From: Atopobiaceae bacterium
GTDB taxonomy: Bacteria; Actinomycetota; Coriobacteriia; Coriobacteriales; Atopobiaceae
Reading direction: 5' to 3'
Length of the DNA: 64,000 bases
Assembly: GCA_022482785.1 (NCBI GenBank)
Contig: JAKVON010000007.1
Span: 1 to 64,000 of the forward strand
Below are positions 33,887 to 43,021 of the stretch, one piece after another; within the stretch, counting starts at the first letter, position 1; each line of letters opens with the position of its first letter. The position numbers and the translations under genes were made by a program. A model generated the notes under the pieces. It worked only from the letters and a program-made list of their open reading frames with translations, was not told the origin of the DNA and ran no database searches.

Positions 33887-34937
33887 ATGCCCAACGCAGG
33901 AAGCTATGAGGCCGCGCTCGAGAGAAGCAACGAGATCCGCGCCGACCTACCCGAGAACCCCCAGAGATACGTCATGCTCACCGGCGACCGCCCCACGGGA
34001 CGTCTCCACATGGGCCACTACTTCGGCACCATAGCGGAGCGCGTGAGGCTTCAGGACCTCGGGGTCAAGACGAACATCGTCATCGCCGACTACCAGGTCA
34101 TCACCGATCGCGACACCACGGCCAACATCGCTGACAACGTCTTCAACATGGTCGTGGACTACCTCGCGTGCGGAATCGACCCGGAGAGGACGATGATCTT
34201 CACGCATTCGGCGGTACCGGCCGAGAACCAGCTCCTGCTGCCGTTCCTCTCGCTCGTGACCGAGGCCGAGCTCGAGCGGAAATCCCACCGTCAAGGCGGA
34301 GATGGAGGCGTCGGGCCACGCGCTCACGGGACTCTTGCTCACCTATCCCGTCCATCAGGCCTGCGACATCCTGTTCTGCAAGGGCAACGTCGTCCCCGTC
34401 GGCAAGGACCAGCTCCCGCACATCGAGCAGACGAGGACCATCGCGCGGCGCTTCAACGAGCGCTATGCGAAGGTGTTCCCCGAGGTCTCGGGAATCCTCT
34501 CCGACGCGCCCCTGCTGCCGGGACTCGACGGGAGGAAGATGTCGAAGTCGTACGGCAACGCGATATCCCTCTCGATGAGCGCCGAGGAGACGGCCAAGGC
34601 CATCAGGAAGTCGAAGACGGACTCCGAGCGGACCATCACCTTCGACCCGGAGGGCAGGCCGGGCGTCTCGGCCCTCCTGACGACCGCCGCCATCTGCACG
34701 GGCCGCGACCCCCGGGAGATCGCGGCCGAGATAGGCGATGCCGGCGCGGGAGCCCTCAAGCGCTGCGTCACCGAGGCCGTGAACGACTACTTCGCGCCCA
34801 TCAGGGAACGTCGCGAGCGCTTCGCCGCAGACCCCGGCTACGTCCGCGACGTGCTGGCGGAAGGCAACAGGAAGGCGAACGCCATCGCCGAGGCCACGCT
34901 GGGCGAGGTGCGCGAGGCCATGGGGATGAGCTACTGA
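33887..34937 (+). pseudogene. trpS: Tryptophanyl-tRNA synthetase, interrupted by a +1 frameshift
   Basis: Charges tRNA-Trp. The first part (from ATG 33887, AGGAG upstream) has the class I signature TGRLHMGHYFGT. The second part, one base out of phase, carries GHALTGLLLTYPVHQACDILFCKGN and the KMSKS motif in GRKMSKSYGNA. Reading through, GAGCGGAAATCCC gives ERKSH...; with one A fewer it reads ERNPTVKAEMEASG, the expected family sequence. The extra base is in the AAA run at 34280-34282. Removing it restores about 349 residues, normal length. Everything else is intact, so this is a sequencing error or a very recent mutation. trpS is essential unless a second copy exists. The end overlaps arcB by 7 bp, tail to tail. 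Confidence 0.9.
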
Positions 34938-35938
34938 GCCGAGGCCCCGCCGAGCGTCGCGCACATGACGGCCTTTATGGTGTGCATGCGGTTCTCGGCC
35001 TCGTCGAACACGAGGGATCGCGGCCCCTCGAAGACGTCGTCGGAGACCTCCATCTCGGTGATGCCGAACCTCTCGGCGATATCAGCCCCGACCTGCGTCT
35101 TGGTGTCGTGGAAGCTCGGCAGGCAGTGGAGGAAGACGGCGTCCGGGGCCGCCTTGCCCATGAGCTCCTCGGTCACCCGATACGGCTCGAGCAGGGCGAT
35201 GCGCTCGGCCCAGAGCTCGGCGGGCTCCCCCATCGACACCCAGATGTCGGTGTAGAGGCAGCTGGCGCCCGAGACGCCTCTCTCGACGTCGTCGGTGACC
35301 TCGATGGTCGAGCCTGATTCCCCCGCAATCCCACGGCACCGCTCGACGAGGGCGGGCGCGGGCATCTGCTTGGCGGGGCCGCATGCGCAGAAGTCGAGGC
35401 CGAGCTTGGCACAGACCACCATGAGGGAGTTGCCCACGTTGTTGCCGGCATCGCCCATGAAGGTGAGCTTGAGGCCGTCGAGCGAGCCGAAGCGCTCGCG
35501 CAGGGTGAGCATGTCGGCGAGCATCTGGGTGGGATGGAACTCGGTGGTGAGCCCGTTCCAGACCGGGACCCCGGCGAAGGCCGCCAGCTCCTCGACGCGA
35601 TCCTGCCCGAAGCCACGGTACTCGATGCCGTCGAACATGCGGCCGAGCACGCGCGCGGTGTCGGCGATCGACTCCTTCTTGCCGATCTGGCTCGAGCCGG
35701 GCTCGAGATACGTCACGTTCATGCCGAGGTCGTGGGCGCCGACCTCGAAGCTGCACCTCGTGCGCGTCGAGGTCTTCTCGAAGATGAGCGCGACGTTCTT
35801 GCCCTCGCAGTAGCGGTGCGCCTGGCCGGCGTGCTTCTTCGCCTTGAGGTCCGCGGCGAGTTCGATGAGGTAGGTGATCTCCTCCGGGGTGTAGTCGAGC
35901 AGCTTGAGAAAGCTCCTGCCTGTGAGGTCGACCGTCAT
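34931..35938 (-). CDS. arcB: Ornithine carbamoyltransferase (catabolic arrangement)
   Basis: Protein of 335 residues interconverting citrulline plus phosphate with ornithine plus carbamoyl phosphate. Carbamoyl-phosphate site STRTRCSFE, HPTQMLAD, and the ornithine-site HCLPSFHD are intact. Its place directly after arcA, and not among arginine biosynthesis genes, points to the arginine deiminase pathway. The sequence alone cannot exclude a biosynthetic role (argF). The carbamate kinase gene of the pathway is not in the window. A short hairpin separates it from arcA. Confidence 0.93.
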   Translation of the reverse strand: MTVDLTGRSFLKLLDYTPEEITYLIELAADLKAKKHAGQAHRYCEGKNVALIFEKTSTRTRCSFEVGAHDLGMNVTYLEPGSSQIGKKESIADTARVLGRMFDGIEYRGFGQDRVEELAAFAGVPVWNGLTTEFHPTQMLADMLTLRERFGSLDGLKLTFMGDAGNNVGNSLMVVCAKLGLDFCACGPAKQMPAPALVERCRGIAGESGSTIEVTDDVERGVSGASCLYTDIWVSMGEPAELWAERIALLEPYRVTEELMGKAAPDAVFLHCLPSFHDTKTQVGADIAERFGITEMEVSDDVFEGPRSLVFDEAENRMHTIKAVMCATLGGASAQ

Positions 35939-35972
35939 GTGGTTTCTTCCTTTCGTCGGTTGCGTTCGAGCG

Positions 35973-35991
35973 GCCCGGCATCCTGCCGGGC
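35973..35991 (-). other. Intercistronic hairpin between arcA and arcB
   Basis: GCCCGGC / GCCGGGC, a 7-bp perfect stem with a 5-base loop in the 63-bp gap, without a T-run. It may set relative mRNA levels by pausing or processing rather than by termination. Confidence 0.35.
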
Positions 35992-36001
35992 AGGGATGTC
36001 G

Positions 36002-37270
36002 TCAGCGGGCCGGGGCCTCGTCGCGCCAGAGCGGCATGGACATGCAGCGCGGGCCGCCCCGGCCCCTCGAGAGCTCGCTCGACGGAATCACGAGAAGATC
36101 GAGGCCGGCCTTGTAGAGGAGCTCGTTGGTCACGACGTTGCGCTGGTAGACGACGATCCTGCCCGGTGCGACCGCGAGGGTGTTGGAGCCGTCGTTCCAC
36201 TGCTCGCGAGCCGCTGCGATCGGGTCGTCGCCGCCGCAGGGAAGCACCCGCACGCCATCGAGCCCCAGGGCCTTGGAGAGGACGTGCTCGAGGGTGTCGT
36301 TCATCTCGTCGATGCGCACCTCCCCGAGATTCGGACCCTTGCGCAGGCGGAACACCTGGAGCGTGCCGCGTATGGCGGGGTAGATCGTGAACGTGTCCAC
36401 GTCGATCTGGGTGAAGACGGTGTCGAGGTGCATGCAGGCCCTCGACACCGGGATGTCGACCGCATAGATGGTGTCGATCTCGCTGGGCTTGGAGGAGGTG
36501 CCTCCCCAGAAGAGGTTCTGGGCGAGCGCGTCGATCGCCGCGGCCTCGGTGCGCTGCGAGATGCCCACGGCGAGCGTGGTCGCGTTGAGGTTGAGCACGT
36601 CGCCGCCCTCGATGTGGTACGAGGAGTCACGCCGGTACCATTTGGGCACGTCGCGATACTCGGGATGGTGCGCGAAGACCACCTGCCCGTAGATGGTCTC
36701 GCGATTCCGCGTGACCGAGTACATGTGGTTCACGAGGACCCCGTCGCCCACCACGGCGAAGGGGTCGCGCGTGAAGTAGAGGTTGGGCATCGGGGGGATG
36801 AGCATGCTCATCTGCTTCTCGTCGGCCCGGGCCATGTGAGAGGCGAGCGTGTCGGTGGTCACGCGGGAGAGCTCGACCTCGTCGCGGCGGATGCCCGACA
36901 TCGTCTTCAGGACGAACGCGAGCGTGTCGTCGATGCCCGCGAGCAGCTCCCGGGCACGGGAGAGCGCATGGGGGTCGCGGACGCCCGACTCGGCGAGGTA
37001 CTGGTCGGTGAAGGCGTCGCGGGCGCCGGGATTGGCATCGAGCGCCTCCCTGACCAGGTCCTCGAGATAGACGACCTCGGCGCCCTGCTCACGGAGCGTC
37101 TGGGCGAAGCGGTCATGCTCGGCTCGGGCGACCTCGAGGAAGGGGGCGTCGTCGAAGAGGAGCGGCTCGAGGGAGTCGGGGGTCATGTTGATGAGCTCGT
37201 CGCCGGGGCGATGGAGGCAGACCTTGCCGAGTCTTCCTATCTCGCTGCGAACCCTGAGTCCCTGTGGCAT
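36002..37270 (-). CDS. arcA: Arginine deiminase
   Basis: Hydrolyses arginine to citrulline and ammonia, giving ATP through the arcB product and carbamate kinase, and protecting against acid. The 422-residue protein has FTRDPFAVVGDGV, the catalytic His region CMHLDTVFTQID, and the nucleophilic Cys near the C terminus in GRGGPRCMSMPL. ATG 37270 gives the standard N terminus MPQGLRVRSEIGRLGKVCLH and has GAGGGG 7 bp upstream. arcA is first in arcA-arcB. The 157-bp region upstream is shared with ppk. Confidence 0.95.
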   Translation of the reverse strand: MPQGLRVRSEIGRLGKVCLHRPGDELINMTPDSLEPLLFDDAPFLEVARAEHDRFAQTLREQGAEVVYLEDLVREALDANPGARDAFTDQYLAESGVRDPHALSRARELLAGIDDTLAFVLKTMSGIRRDEVELSRVTTDTLASHMARADEKQMSMLIPPMPNLYFTRDPFAVVGDGVLVNHMYSVTRNRETIYGQVVFAHHPEYRDVPKWYRRDSSYHIEGGDVLNLNATTLAVGISQRTEAAAIDALAQNLFWGGTSSKPSEIDTIYAVDIPVSRACMHLDTVFTQIDVDTFTIYPAIRGTLQVFRLRKGPNLGEVRIDEMNDTLEHVLSKALGLDGVRVLPCGGDDPIAAAREQWNDGSNTLAVAPGRIVVYQRNVVTNELLYKAGLDLLVIPSSELSRGRGGPRCMSMPLWRDEAPAR

Positions 37271-37352
37271 GGCATCCCCTCTCTCGCGTCCATTCTCGCA
37301 CATCGGGGCAGGCGGAGCGGTCGCCCTCATGGTCCCGACACACTCGCTCACT

Positions 37353-37361
37353 TGTTAGAAT
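37353..37361 (+). promoter_or_regulatory. Probable extended -10 promoter of ppk
   Basis: TGTTAGAAT fits TGnTAtaaT and lies 66 bp before the ppk start. No convincing -35 site. The same form, on the other strand, is found before the mreB and cyclophilin genes. Confidence 0.5.
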
Positions 37362-37427
37362 GGAAGGAGGCCGCTGGGAACCCGGCGGCCCTTGCGATGG
37401 CATCGAACCCGAATCGAGAGAACCAAC

Positions 37428-40046
37428 ATGGCAAAGAAGGAACGCGACGCGAAGAGCGAGCCTACGGCCGAGAGGCCGGCGCCGGCCGCGGCCAAGCAGC
37501 CCGTCGAGGGCGACCAGCACGACTACTCCTACACGCAGAACCGCGAGGTGAGCTGGCTGCGCTTCGACGACCGCGTCCTCGAGGAGTCCTACGACGAGTC
37601 GGTTCCCCTCTACGAGCGGCTCAAGTTCGTCTCCATCTTCCAGTCGAACCTCGACGAGTGGTTCATGATTCGCATCGGCGGCCTCTCCGACCTGGCATCG
37701 CTCAAGCACGAGCCACTCGACAACAAGTCGCACGAGACCCCCTCGCAGCAGCTCGCCGTCGTCATGAAACGCCTTCCTCCCCTGCTCAGACGCGAGGAGC
37801 GGGCGCTCGAGACCATCGAGTCAGACCTCGCGACGAAGGGGCTCGCGCGCGTGAGGCCCGCCGACCTCACCGAGGCCGACCTCTCCTCGCTCAGGAAGTA
37901 CTTCGACAAGACGGTCTCCCCCATCATCAGCCCCATGATCGTCGACCCGCGACATCCCTTCCCCAACCTGCGCAACGGGGTCCTCTACTGCGTGTGCTCG
38001 CTCGACGGCCCCGAGGAGAAGAACGTCCTCGGCCTCATCGAGGTCCCTCCCATGCTCACGCGCGTAGTCGAGCTGCCCTCCACGCCGGAGAGCTTCCGCT
38101 ACATCCTCGTGGAGGACGTCATCCTCTCCCGGCTCGACGGCTGCTTCGGCGGCTACGTCCCCAAGAACGCCGCCGTCATCAGGGTCACCAGGAACGCCGA
38201 CATCGACCCGGACGGCGAGGGGGTGGAGGAGGAGGAGGACTACCGCCAGCACATGAAGAAGGTCCTCAAGAAGCGCCTTCGCCTCCAGCCGGTGCGCCTC
38301 GAGGTCAACGGGGCGCTCGATGCCCACCTCCTCTCGTTCGTGCAGGAGGAGCTCCGCCTCGGCGACGACCGCATCTTCCAGATGAGGATCCCCCTCGACC
38401 TCTCCTACGTCTTCGCGCTCGGGGACAGGATGCCGGAGACCAGGCGCGACGAGCTCACCTTCACGCCCTTCGAGCCTCAGCCGAGCGCCATGGTCGCGCC
38501 CGGCCAGCCCATGCGCGAGCAGATCGAGTCGCACGACGTGCTGCTCTTCTATCCCTACGAGAGCATGGGGCCGCTGCTCGACCTCATCAGGGAGGCCTCG
38601 GCCGACGACGAGTGCATCTCGATCAAGATCACGCTCTATCGCGTGGCGCGGCAGTCCCGCCTCTGCGAGAGCCTCATCGCCGCCGCCGAGAACGGCAAGG
38701 ACGTCACGGTGCTCATGGAGCTGCGCGCCCGCTTCGACGAGGAGAACAACATCGAGTGGGCCGAGCGGCTCGACGGCGCCGGCTGCACGGTGATCTACGG
38801 CTCGGAGGGCTTCAAGTGCCACTCCAAGATCTGCCAGATCACCTACCACGACCGCGCCAACATCAGCAGGATCACCTGCCTCGGCACCGGCAACTTCAAC
38901 GAGAAGACGGCCAGGCTCTACTCCGACTTCATGCTCATGACGGCACACGAGGGCATCGCCGAGGACGGCAACCGCTTCTTCCGCAACCTCTCCCTCGGAA
39001 ACCTCCGCGGCACCTATCAGTACCTCGGCGTCGCGCCGGTGGGCCTGAAGCCCCTCGTCATGAGGGGGCTCGACCGCGAGATCGCGCGGGCCAAGGCCGG
39101 GGAGCCCGCCCAGGTCTTCTTCAAGATGAACTCGCTCACAGACCGCGACGTGATCGACAAGCTCGCCGAGGCCTGTCAGGCAGGCGTCAACGTCCTGCTC
39201 GTCATCCGCGGCATCTGCTGCATCCGCGCGGACGTCCCTGGCAAGACGGCCGGCCTCAACGTCCACCAGATCGTCGGGCGCCTCCTCGAGCATGCGCGCG
39301 TCTATGCCTTCGGGGCGGACGTCGACACGATCTACCTCTCGAGCGCCGACATGATGACGAGGAACACGGAGCGTCGCGTCGAGATCTGCTATCCCGTCCT
39401 CGACCCGGTCTGCCGCGACCTCGTGCTCCAGTACATGAACCTCCAGCTCGCCGACAACGTGAAGGCGCGCCGCCTCACCGCCGAGGGAACCTGGGTGCGC
39501 TTCCCCATGCCGGAGGGAGGTCCGCTCGTCGACAGCCAGGAGACGCTCATCAGGCTCGCCTACGACCGCGCGCAGGCGGCGGTTCGTGGCTCGTCCTCGC
39601 CCCTTGCCACCGTCGAGCAGGTCATGGGCCAGATCACCCCCATTCTCCACATGGCGCCCGAAGAGGCCGCGGCGGCACGCAAGGCGACCGAGCAGGCGAA
39701 GCCCTCGGACTTCGCCAAGAGGCCGCAGCCGACCCCCGAGCCCCCCGTCGCGGCCGCCCAGGCTCCCGACCTCGTCGCCGGTCCTGCCCCCTCGACGGCA
39801 GGGGCACGGCCTCCCGAGCCGGAGCCTGAGCCCGAGAAGGCACCCGAGCCGGAGCCTGAGCCCGAGAAGGCGGAGACGCCCATGCCCGAGAGCCCCGCGT
39901 CCGAAGGGCCCCGGGCCGACAAGGTGGCAGGGGGCCATTCGGAGCCTCCGCGCAGGGGTCGTATCGCGACGGCATTCGCGCTGATAGGCGCAGGCTTCCG
40001 CACCCTGTTCGCCGGTGCCCCCGACTCTCGCGGTGACGTGAGGTGA
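37428..40046 (+). CDS. ppk1: Polyphosphate kinase 1 with C-terminal Pro/Glu-rich extension
   Basis: Reversibly polymerises the gamma-phosphate of ATP into polyphosphate. The 872-residue protein contains the four PPK1 domains up to about residue 720. The N domain begins at NREVSWLRFDDRVLEES, and the phospholipase-D-like catalytic half has GFKCHSKICQI and GTGNFNEKTARLYSDF. The usual PPK1 is about 690-730 residues; here a further ~140 residues follow. They are Pro/Glu/Ala-rich, with a tandem PEPEPEPEKA repeat and a basic-hydrophobic end (RRGRIATAFALIGAGFRTLFAG) that could be an amphipathic or membrane-touching helix. The ATG starts MAKKERD. The stop overlaps the next gene by 4 bp. Confidence 0.94.
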   Translation: MAKKERDAKSEPTAERPAPAAAKQPVEGDQHDYSYTQNREVSWLRFDDRVLEESYDESVPLYERLKFVSIFQSNLDEWFMIRIGGLSDLASLKHEPLDNKSHETPSQQLAVVMKRLPPLLRREERALETIESDLATKGLARVRPADLTEADLSSLRKYFDKTVSPIISPMIVDPRHPFPNLRNGVLYCVCSLDGPEEKNVLGLIEVPPMLTRVVELPSTPESFRYILVEDVILSRLDGCFGGYVPKNAAVIRVTRNADIDPDGEGVEEEEDYRQHMKKVLKKRLRLQPVRLEVNGALDAHLLSFVQEELRLGDDRIFQMRIPLDLSYVFALGDRMPETRRDELTFTPFEPQPSAMVAPGQPMREQIESHDVLLFYPYESMGPLLDLIREASADDECISIKITLYRVARQSRLCESLIAAAENGKDVTVLMELRARFDEENNIEWAERLDGAGCTVIYGSEGFKCHSKICQITYHDRANISRITCLGTGNFNEKTARLYSDFMLMTAHEGIAEDGNRFFRNLSLGNLRGTYQYLGVAPVGLKPLVMRGLDREIARAKAGEPAQVFFKMNSLTDRDVIDKLAEACQAGVNVLLVIRGICCIRADVPGKTAGLNVHQIVGRLLEHARVYAFGADVDTIYLSSADMMTRNTERRVEICYPVLDPVCRDLVLQYMNLQLADNVKARRLTAEGTWVRFPMPEGGPLVDSQETLIRLAYDRAQAAVRGSSSPLATVEQVMGQITPILHMAPEEAAAARKATEQAKPSDFAKRPQPTPEPPVAAAQAPDLVAGPAPSTAGARPPEPEPEPEKAPEPEPEPEKAETPMPESPASEGPRADKVAGGHSEPPRRGRIATAFALIGAGFRTLFAGAPDSRGDVR
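39811..39870 (+). repeat. 30-bp tandem duplication in the ppk1 tail
   Basis: Two adjacent 30-bp units (39811-39840 and 39841-39870) differ at one base and each encode PEPEPEPEKA. This is an in-frame repeat likely to vary in copy number by slippage. Confidence 0.85.
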
Positions 40047-41380
40047 CCGACGCCTCGCCGAGAATCGAGCTCCACGTCGAGCGCATGGCCTACGGCGCCG
40101 ACGCCATAGCCCGCTCGCCCGAGGGCAAGACGGTCTTCGTCGCAGGCGGCGTCCCCGGGGACCAGGTCCTCGCCCGCGTCACCGAGAGCCGCGCGAAGTT
40201 CGACCGAGCCGTCGTCGAGGAGGTCGTCGAGCCCTCCGGGCTTCGCGTCGAGAGCGCCTGCCCCTATGCGTCCGTCTGTGGCGGCTGTCCATGGGCCGGC
40301 CTCGAGCGACAGGCCCAGCTCGACGCGAAGCGGGCGAGCGTCGTCGACGCGCTCGTGCGGATAGGCCATTTCGACGCCGGCGAGGCCGAGTCCCTCGTCG
40401 GCGACTGCCTAGCCCCGAGCGAGCCCTGGGGCTACCGCAACAAGGTCGAGCTCGCGTTCGCGCGACGCGGCAGGCAGGCCACGCTCGGGATGCATGGCCC
40501 TGGCGAGGCCGGCATCGTCCGCGTCGACCGCTGCCTGCTCCTCGACCGCAGGCACCAGGGGCTCGTGAAGTCGGTCTCTGGCGCGCTCGGCTACCTTGCC
40601 GGCTCGCATGGGCTCGATCTCGAACGCGTCGGCATCCGCGCCTCGGATCGGACCGGAAGCGTCGAGGTTGCGCTCTGGACGTCACCCGGCCCGTTCCCCC
40701 GCTCTCAGGTCGCCAGGGTCCTCTCCGACGCCGGCAGGCCCACCTCCGTCGTGCGCGTCATGACGAAGGGCCCCTCGAAGGCGCGGCGCGTCGCAGGCGT
40801 GGAGTGCCTCTCGGGCGCGGGCTTCTGGGAGGAGCGGATCGGAGACGAGCGCATGCGCCTCTCCGCTCCCTCGTTCTTCCAGGTCAGCACGAAGGGCGCC
40901 GAGGCGCTCGTGAGTCTCGTGCTCGAGGCCCTCGAGCCTGGGCCTGATGAAGTCGCCATGGACCTCTACTGCGGGGCCGGGACGTTCACCCTCCCCCTCG
41001 CCCGGCGCTGCTCGTTCGTCGACGCCGTCGAGAGCTACGGGCCCGCCGTGCGCGACCTGAGGAGAAACCTCGATGCGGCCTCCGCCTCCAACGTCGAGGC
41101 GATCGGAGGCGATGCCGACCAGGAGTTTCCCGAGGACGAGGCGGACGTCGTCGTGGTGGACCCCCCGCGGGCAGGCCTTGCCGAGGGCGTCGTCGAGCGG
41201 CTCTGCGCCCAGCCGGCACGCGCCATCGCCTACGTCTCCTGCGACCCGGCCACGCTTGCCCGCGACCTCTCGCGCTTCGCCGCGCGGGGGCGCTTCGCTC
41301 CCCGGAGCGTCACGCCGATCGACCTCTTCCCGCAGACGTTCCACGTCGAGACGGTAACCCTCCTCACGAAGGAAAGGTGA
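40043..41380 (+). CDS. 23S rRNA (uracil-5-)-methyltransferase RlmD/TrmA family
   Basis: SAM-dependent RNA m5U methyltransferase of 445 residues. An N-terminal TRAM-like beta domain (ELHVERMAYGADAIA, GVPGDQVLARV) precedes an iron-sulfur motif (CPYASVCGGCPWA plus a later Cys). The methylase domain has MDLYCGAGTFTLPLA, VVVDPPRAGL and the nucleophilic Cys in AYVSCDPATLARDL. The Fe-S cysteines resemble RlmD (RumA) or RlmCD more than TrmA, so 23S rRNA is the likely target, though tRNA cannot be excluded. The start is GTG, overlapping the ppk stop (GTGA); ends 6 bp before maf. Confidence 0.9.
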   Translation: MTDASPRIELHVERMAYGADAIARSPEGKTVFVAGGVPGDQVLARVTESRAKFDRAVVEEVVEPSGLRVESACPYASVCGGCPWAGLERQAQLDAKRASVVDALVRIGHFDAGEAESLVGDCLAPSEPWGYRNKVELAFARRGRQATLGMHGPGEAGIVRVDRCLLLDRRHQGLVKSVSGALGYLAGSHGLDLERVGIRASDRTGSVEVALWTSPGPFPRSQVARVLSDAGRPTSVVRVMTKGPSKARRVAGVECLSGAGFWEERIGDERMRLSAPSFFQVSTKGAEALVSLVLEALEPGPDEVAMDLYCGAGTFTLPLARRCSFVDAVESYGPAVRDLRRNLDAASASNVEAIGGDADQEFPEDEADVVVVDPPRAGLAEGVVERLCAQPARAIAYVSCDPATLARDLSRFAARGRFAPRSVTPIDLFPQTFHVETVTLLTKER

Positions 41381-41386
41381 TTCGCC

Positions 41387-42031
41387 ATGATTCTCGCATC
41401 GCAGTCGCCACGACGCATCGAGCTGTTGCGCGATGCGGGTTTCGACCCCTCCGTCCGGCCCGCAAGCGTCGACGAGGCGCCCCGGCGCCACGAGAGGCCG
41501 CTCGACCTCGTGGAGAGGCTCGCGAGGAGCAAGGCCCGCGCGTGCTGGCTCGGGACGGGCGAGGCGGACCGCGGCCAGATCATCGTCGCCGCCGACACCA
41601 TCGTGTGGATCGGAGACGCGGTGCTCGGCAAGCCCCGAGACGACGGCGACGCGCGCGACATGCTGAGAAGGCTCTCGGGCAAGACGCATCACGTCTCCAC
41701 GGGTGTGCAGCTCATCAAGGCGGACATCGCGCCCTTCCCCGGCATCCGCGACGCGATGGTCCCCATGGCCTCCTTCGTCGAGACCACCGACGTGACCTTC
41801 TACCAGCTCACCGATGCCCAGATCGAAGCCTATGTCTCGACGGGCGAGCCAGCCGACAAGGCGGGGGCGTACGGCATACAGGGCGTTGGCCGTACGCTCG
41901 TCAGGGGGATCGAGGGCGACTACTACAACGTGGTGGGCCTTCCCGTCTCGCGCCTCGTCCGCGAGATGGACCGCCTGACCAGAGACGACTCGTTCGGGTT
42001 CACCCTCAGGAGCCTGGGAGGCACGGCATGA
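41387..42031 (+). CDS. maf: Maf family nucleoside triphosphate pyrophosphatase
   Basis: Hydrolyses dTTP/UTP or modified nucleotides to monophosphates. The 214-residue protein opens with MILASQSPRRIELLRDAGF, the Maf signature (S-x-SPRR). It also has VAADTIVWIGDAVLGKP (catalytic Asp) and GAYGIQGVG near the C terminus. It lies between an RNA methyltransferase and a peptidase gene with which it overlaps by 4 bp (ATGA). The substrate class (YhdE- or YceF-like) is unclear. Confidence 0.93.
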   Translation: MILASQSPRRIELLRDAGFDPSVRPASVDEAPRRHERPLDLVERLARSKARACWLGTGEADRGQIIVAADTIVWIGDAVLGKPRDDGDARDMLRRLSGKTHHVSTGVQLIKADIAPFPGIRDAMVPMASFVETTDVTFYQLTDAQIEAYVSTGEPADKAGAYGIQGVGRTLVRGIEGDYYNVVGLPVSRLVREMDRLTRDDSFGFTLRSLGGTA

Positions 42032-43012
42032 GCGACGTCATCGAAGACATCCGGCAGATGGGCGGAATCTACGTCGGCCATAGCACCAACGCCGCGGCCG
42101 GCACGGGCTGCACGGTCATCGTATGCCCCGAGGGTGCCGTGGGCGGCGTCGACGTGAGGGGTGGCGCTCCCGCCACCCGCGAGACCGACCTGCTCCGTCC
42201 CGAGGAGACCGTCGGATGCGTGCATGCGGTCGTCCTCTCGGGCGGGTCGGCGTTCGGGTTGGCTGCAAGTTGCGGGGTCGCCGACGAGCTCGAGCGGCGC
42301 GGCATCGGCCTCGACGTGGGGGTGGCCCGCGTGCCAATCGTCACGGGCGCGTGCGTCTTCGACCTCGCCTGTGGCAGGCCCGACGTGCGCCCTGGCGCCT
42401 CCGACGGCGCCGCAGCCGTGAGGGACGCCTTCGAAGGCGGCGGCATGCCCCTTGCTCGGGGCAACGTCGGCGCAGGCACCGGCTGCACCGTGGGAAAGCT
42501 CGACGGGCTCGGACGTGCGATGAAGGGCGGCCTCGGCATGGCCTGCGCGTCGGCCGGCGAGCTCGTCCTGCGGTGCCGTCGTCGCCGTCAACGCCTGTGG
42601 CGACATCATCGATCCCGACACCGGCCGCTCGATCGCAGGGATGCGCGGCCCCTCCGGGACCGCCCTCTCCTCGACGACCGCACTCCTGCTCGAGCGCGAG
42701 GCGACGATGCCGCTCGCGAGGACCAACACCACCATCTCGTGCGTGATCACCAACGCACGGCTCACCAAGGCGCAGGCGACCAAGGTCGCCCAGATGAGCG
42801 CCGACGCCTACGCCCACGCCATACGCCCCACCCATACGACCAACGACGGGGACACCATCTTCGCGCTCGCCACCGGAGACCTGGACGCGCCCGTCGACGT
42901 CGTCGGCACGCTTGCCACGCGCGCCCTCGAGCTCGCCATCGCCGATGCCGCCCGCCAGGCAACGTCGGCCTATGGCTACCCCTCGGCCAACGACCTCAAA
43001 CGGAACGGATAG
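42028..43012 (+). pseudogene. P1-family (DmpA/S58) peptidase, interrupted by a +1 frameshift
   Basis: Self-processing Ntn-hydrolase-type aminopeptidase family. The first part from ATG 42028 has GIYVGHSTNAAAGTGCTVIVCPEG, VVLSGGSAFGLAA and GNVGAGTGCTVGK. The second part, one base out of phase, has VAVNACGDIIDPDTG, GMRGPSGTALSSTT, NTTISCVITNARLTKAQATK and SANDLK. Near 42567 the DNA reads GTCCTGCGG; without one C it reads ELVCGAVVAVNACGD, as expected. The extra base is in the CC at 42567-42568. The corrected protein would have about 327 residues. The rest is undamaged, so it is a sequencing error or a fresh mutation. The expected autocleavage site lies in the NTTISCVITN region. Confidence 0.85.
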
Positions 43013-43021
43013 GAGCAGAGC

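Noticed and set aside
34270-34310. Programmed ribosomal frameshifting in trpS
   Set aside because: There is no slippery heptamer, stimulatory stem or internal ribosome site, and trpS is not known to be recoded. A sequencing error or mutation is simpler.
35534-39829. A 1431-codon open frame on the plus strand
   Set aside because: It lies across arcB, arcA and ppk in other frames and its translation is Arg/Ala/Gly/Pro-rich low complexity. In GC-rich DNA long open frames opposite or out of phase with real genes are expected.
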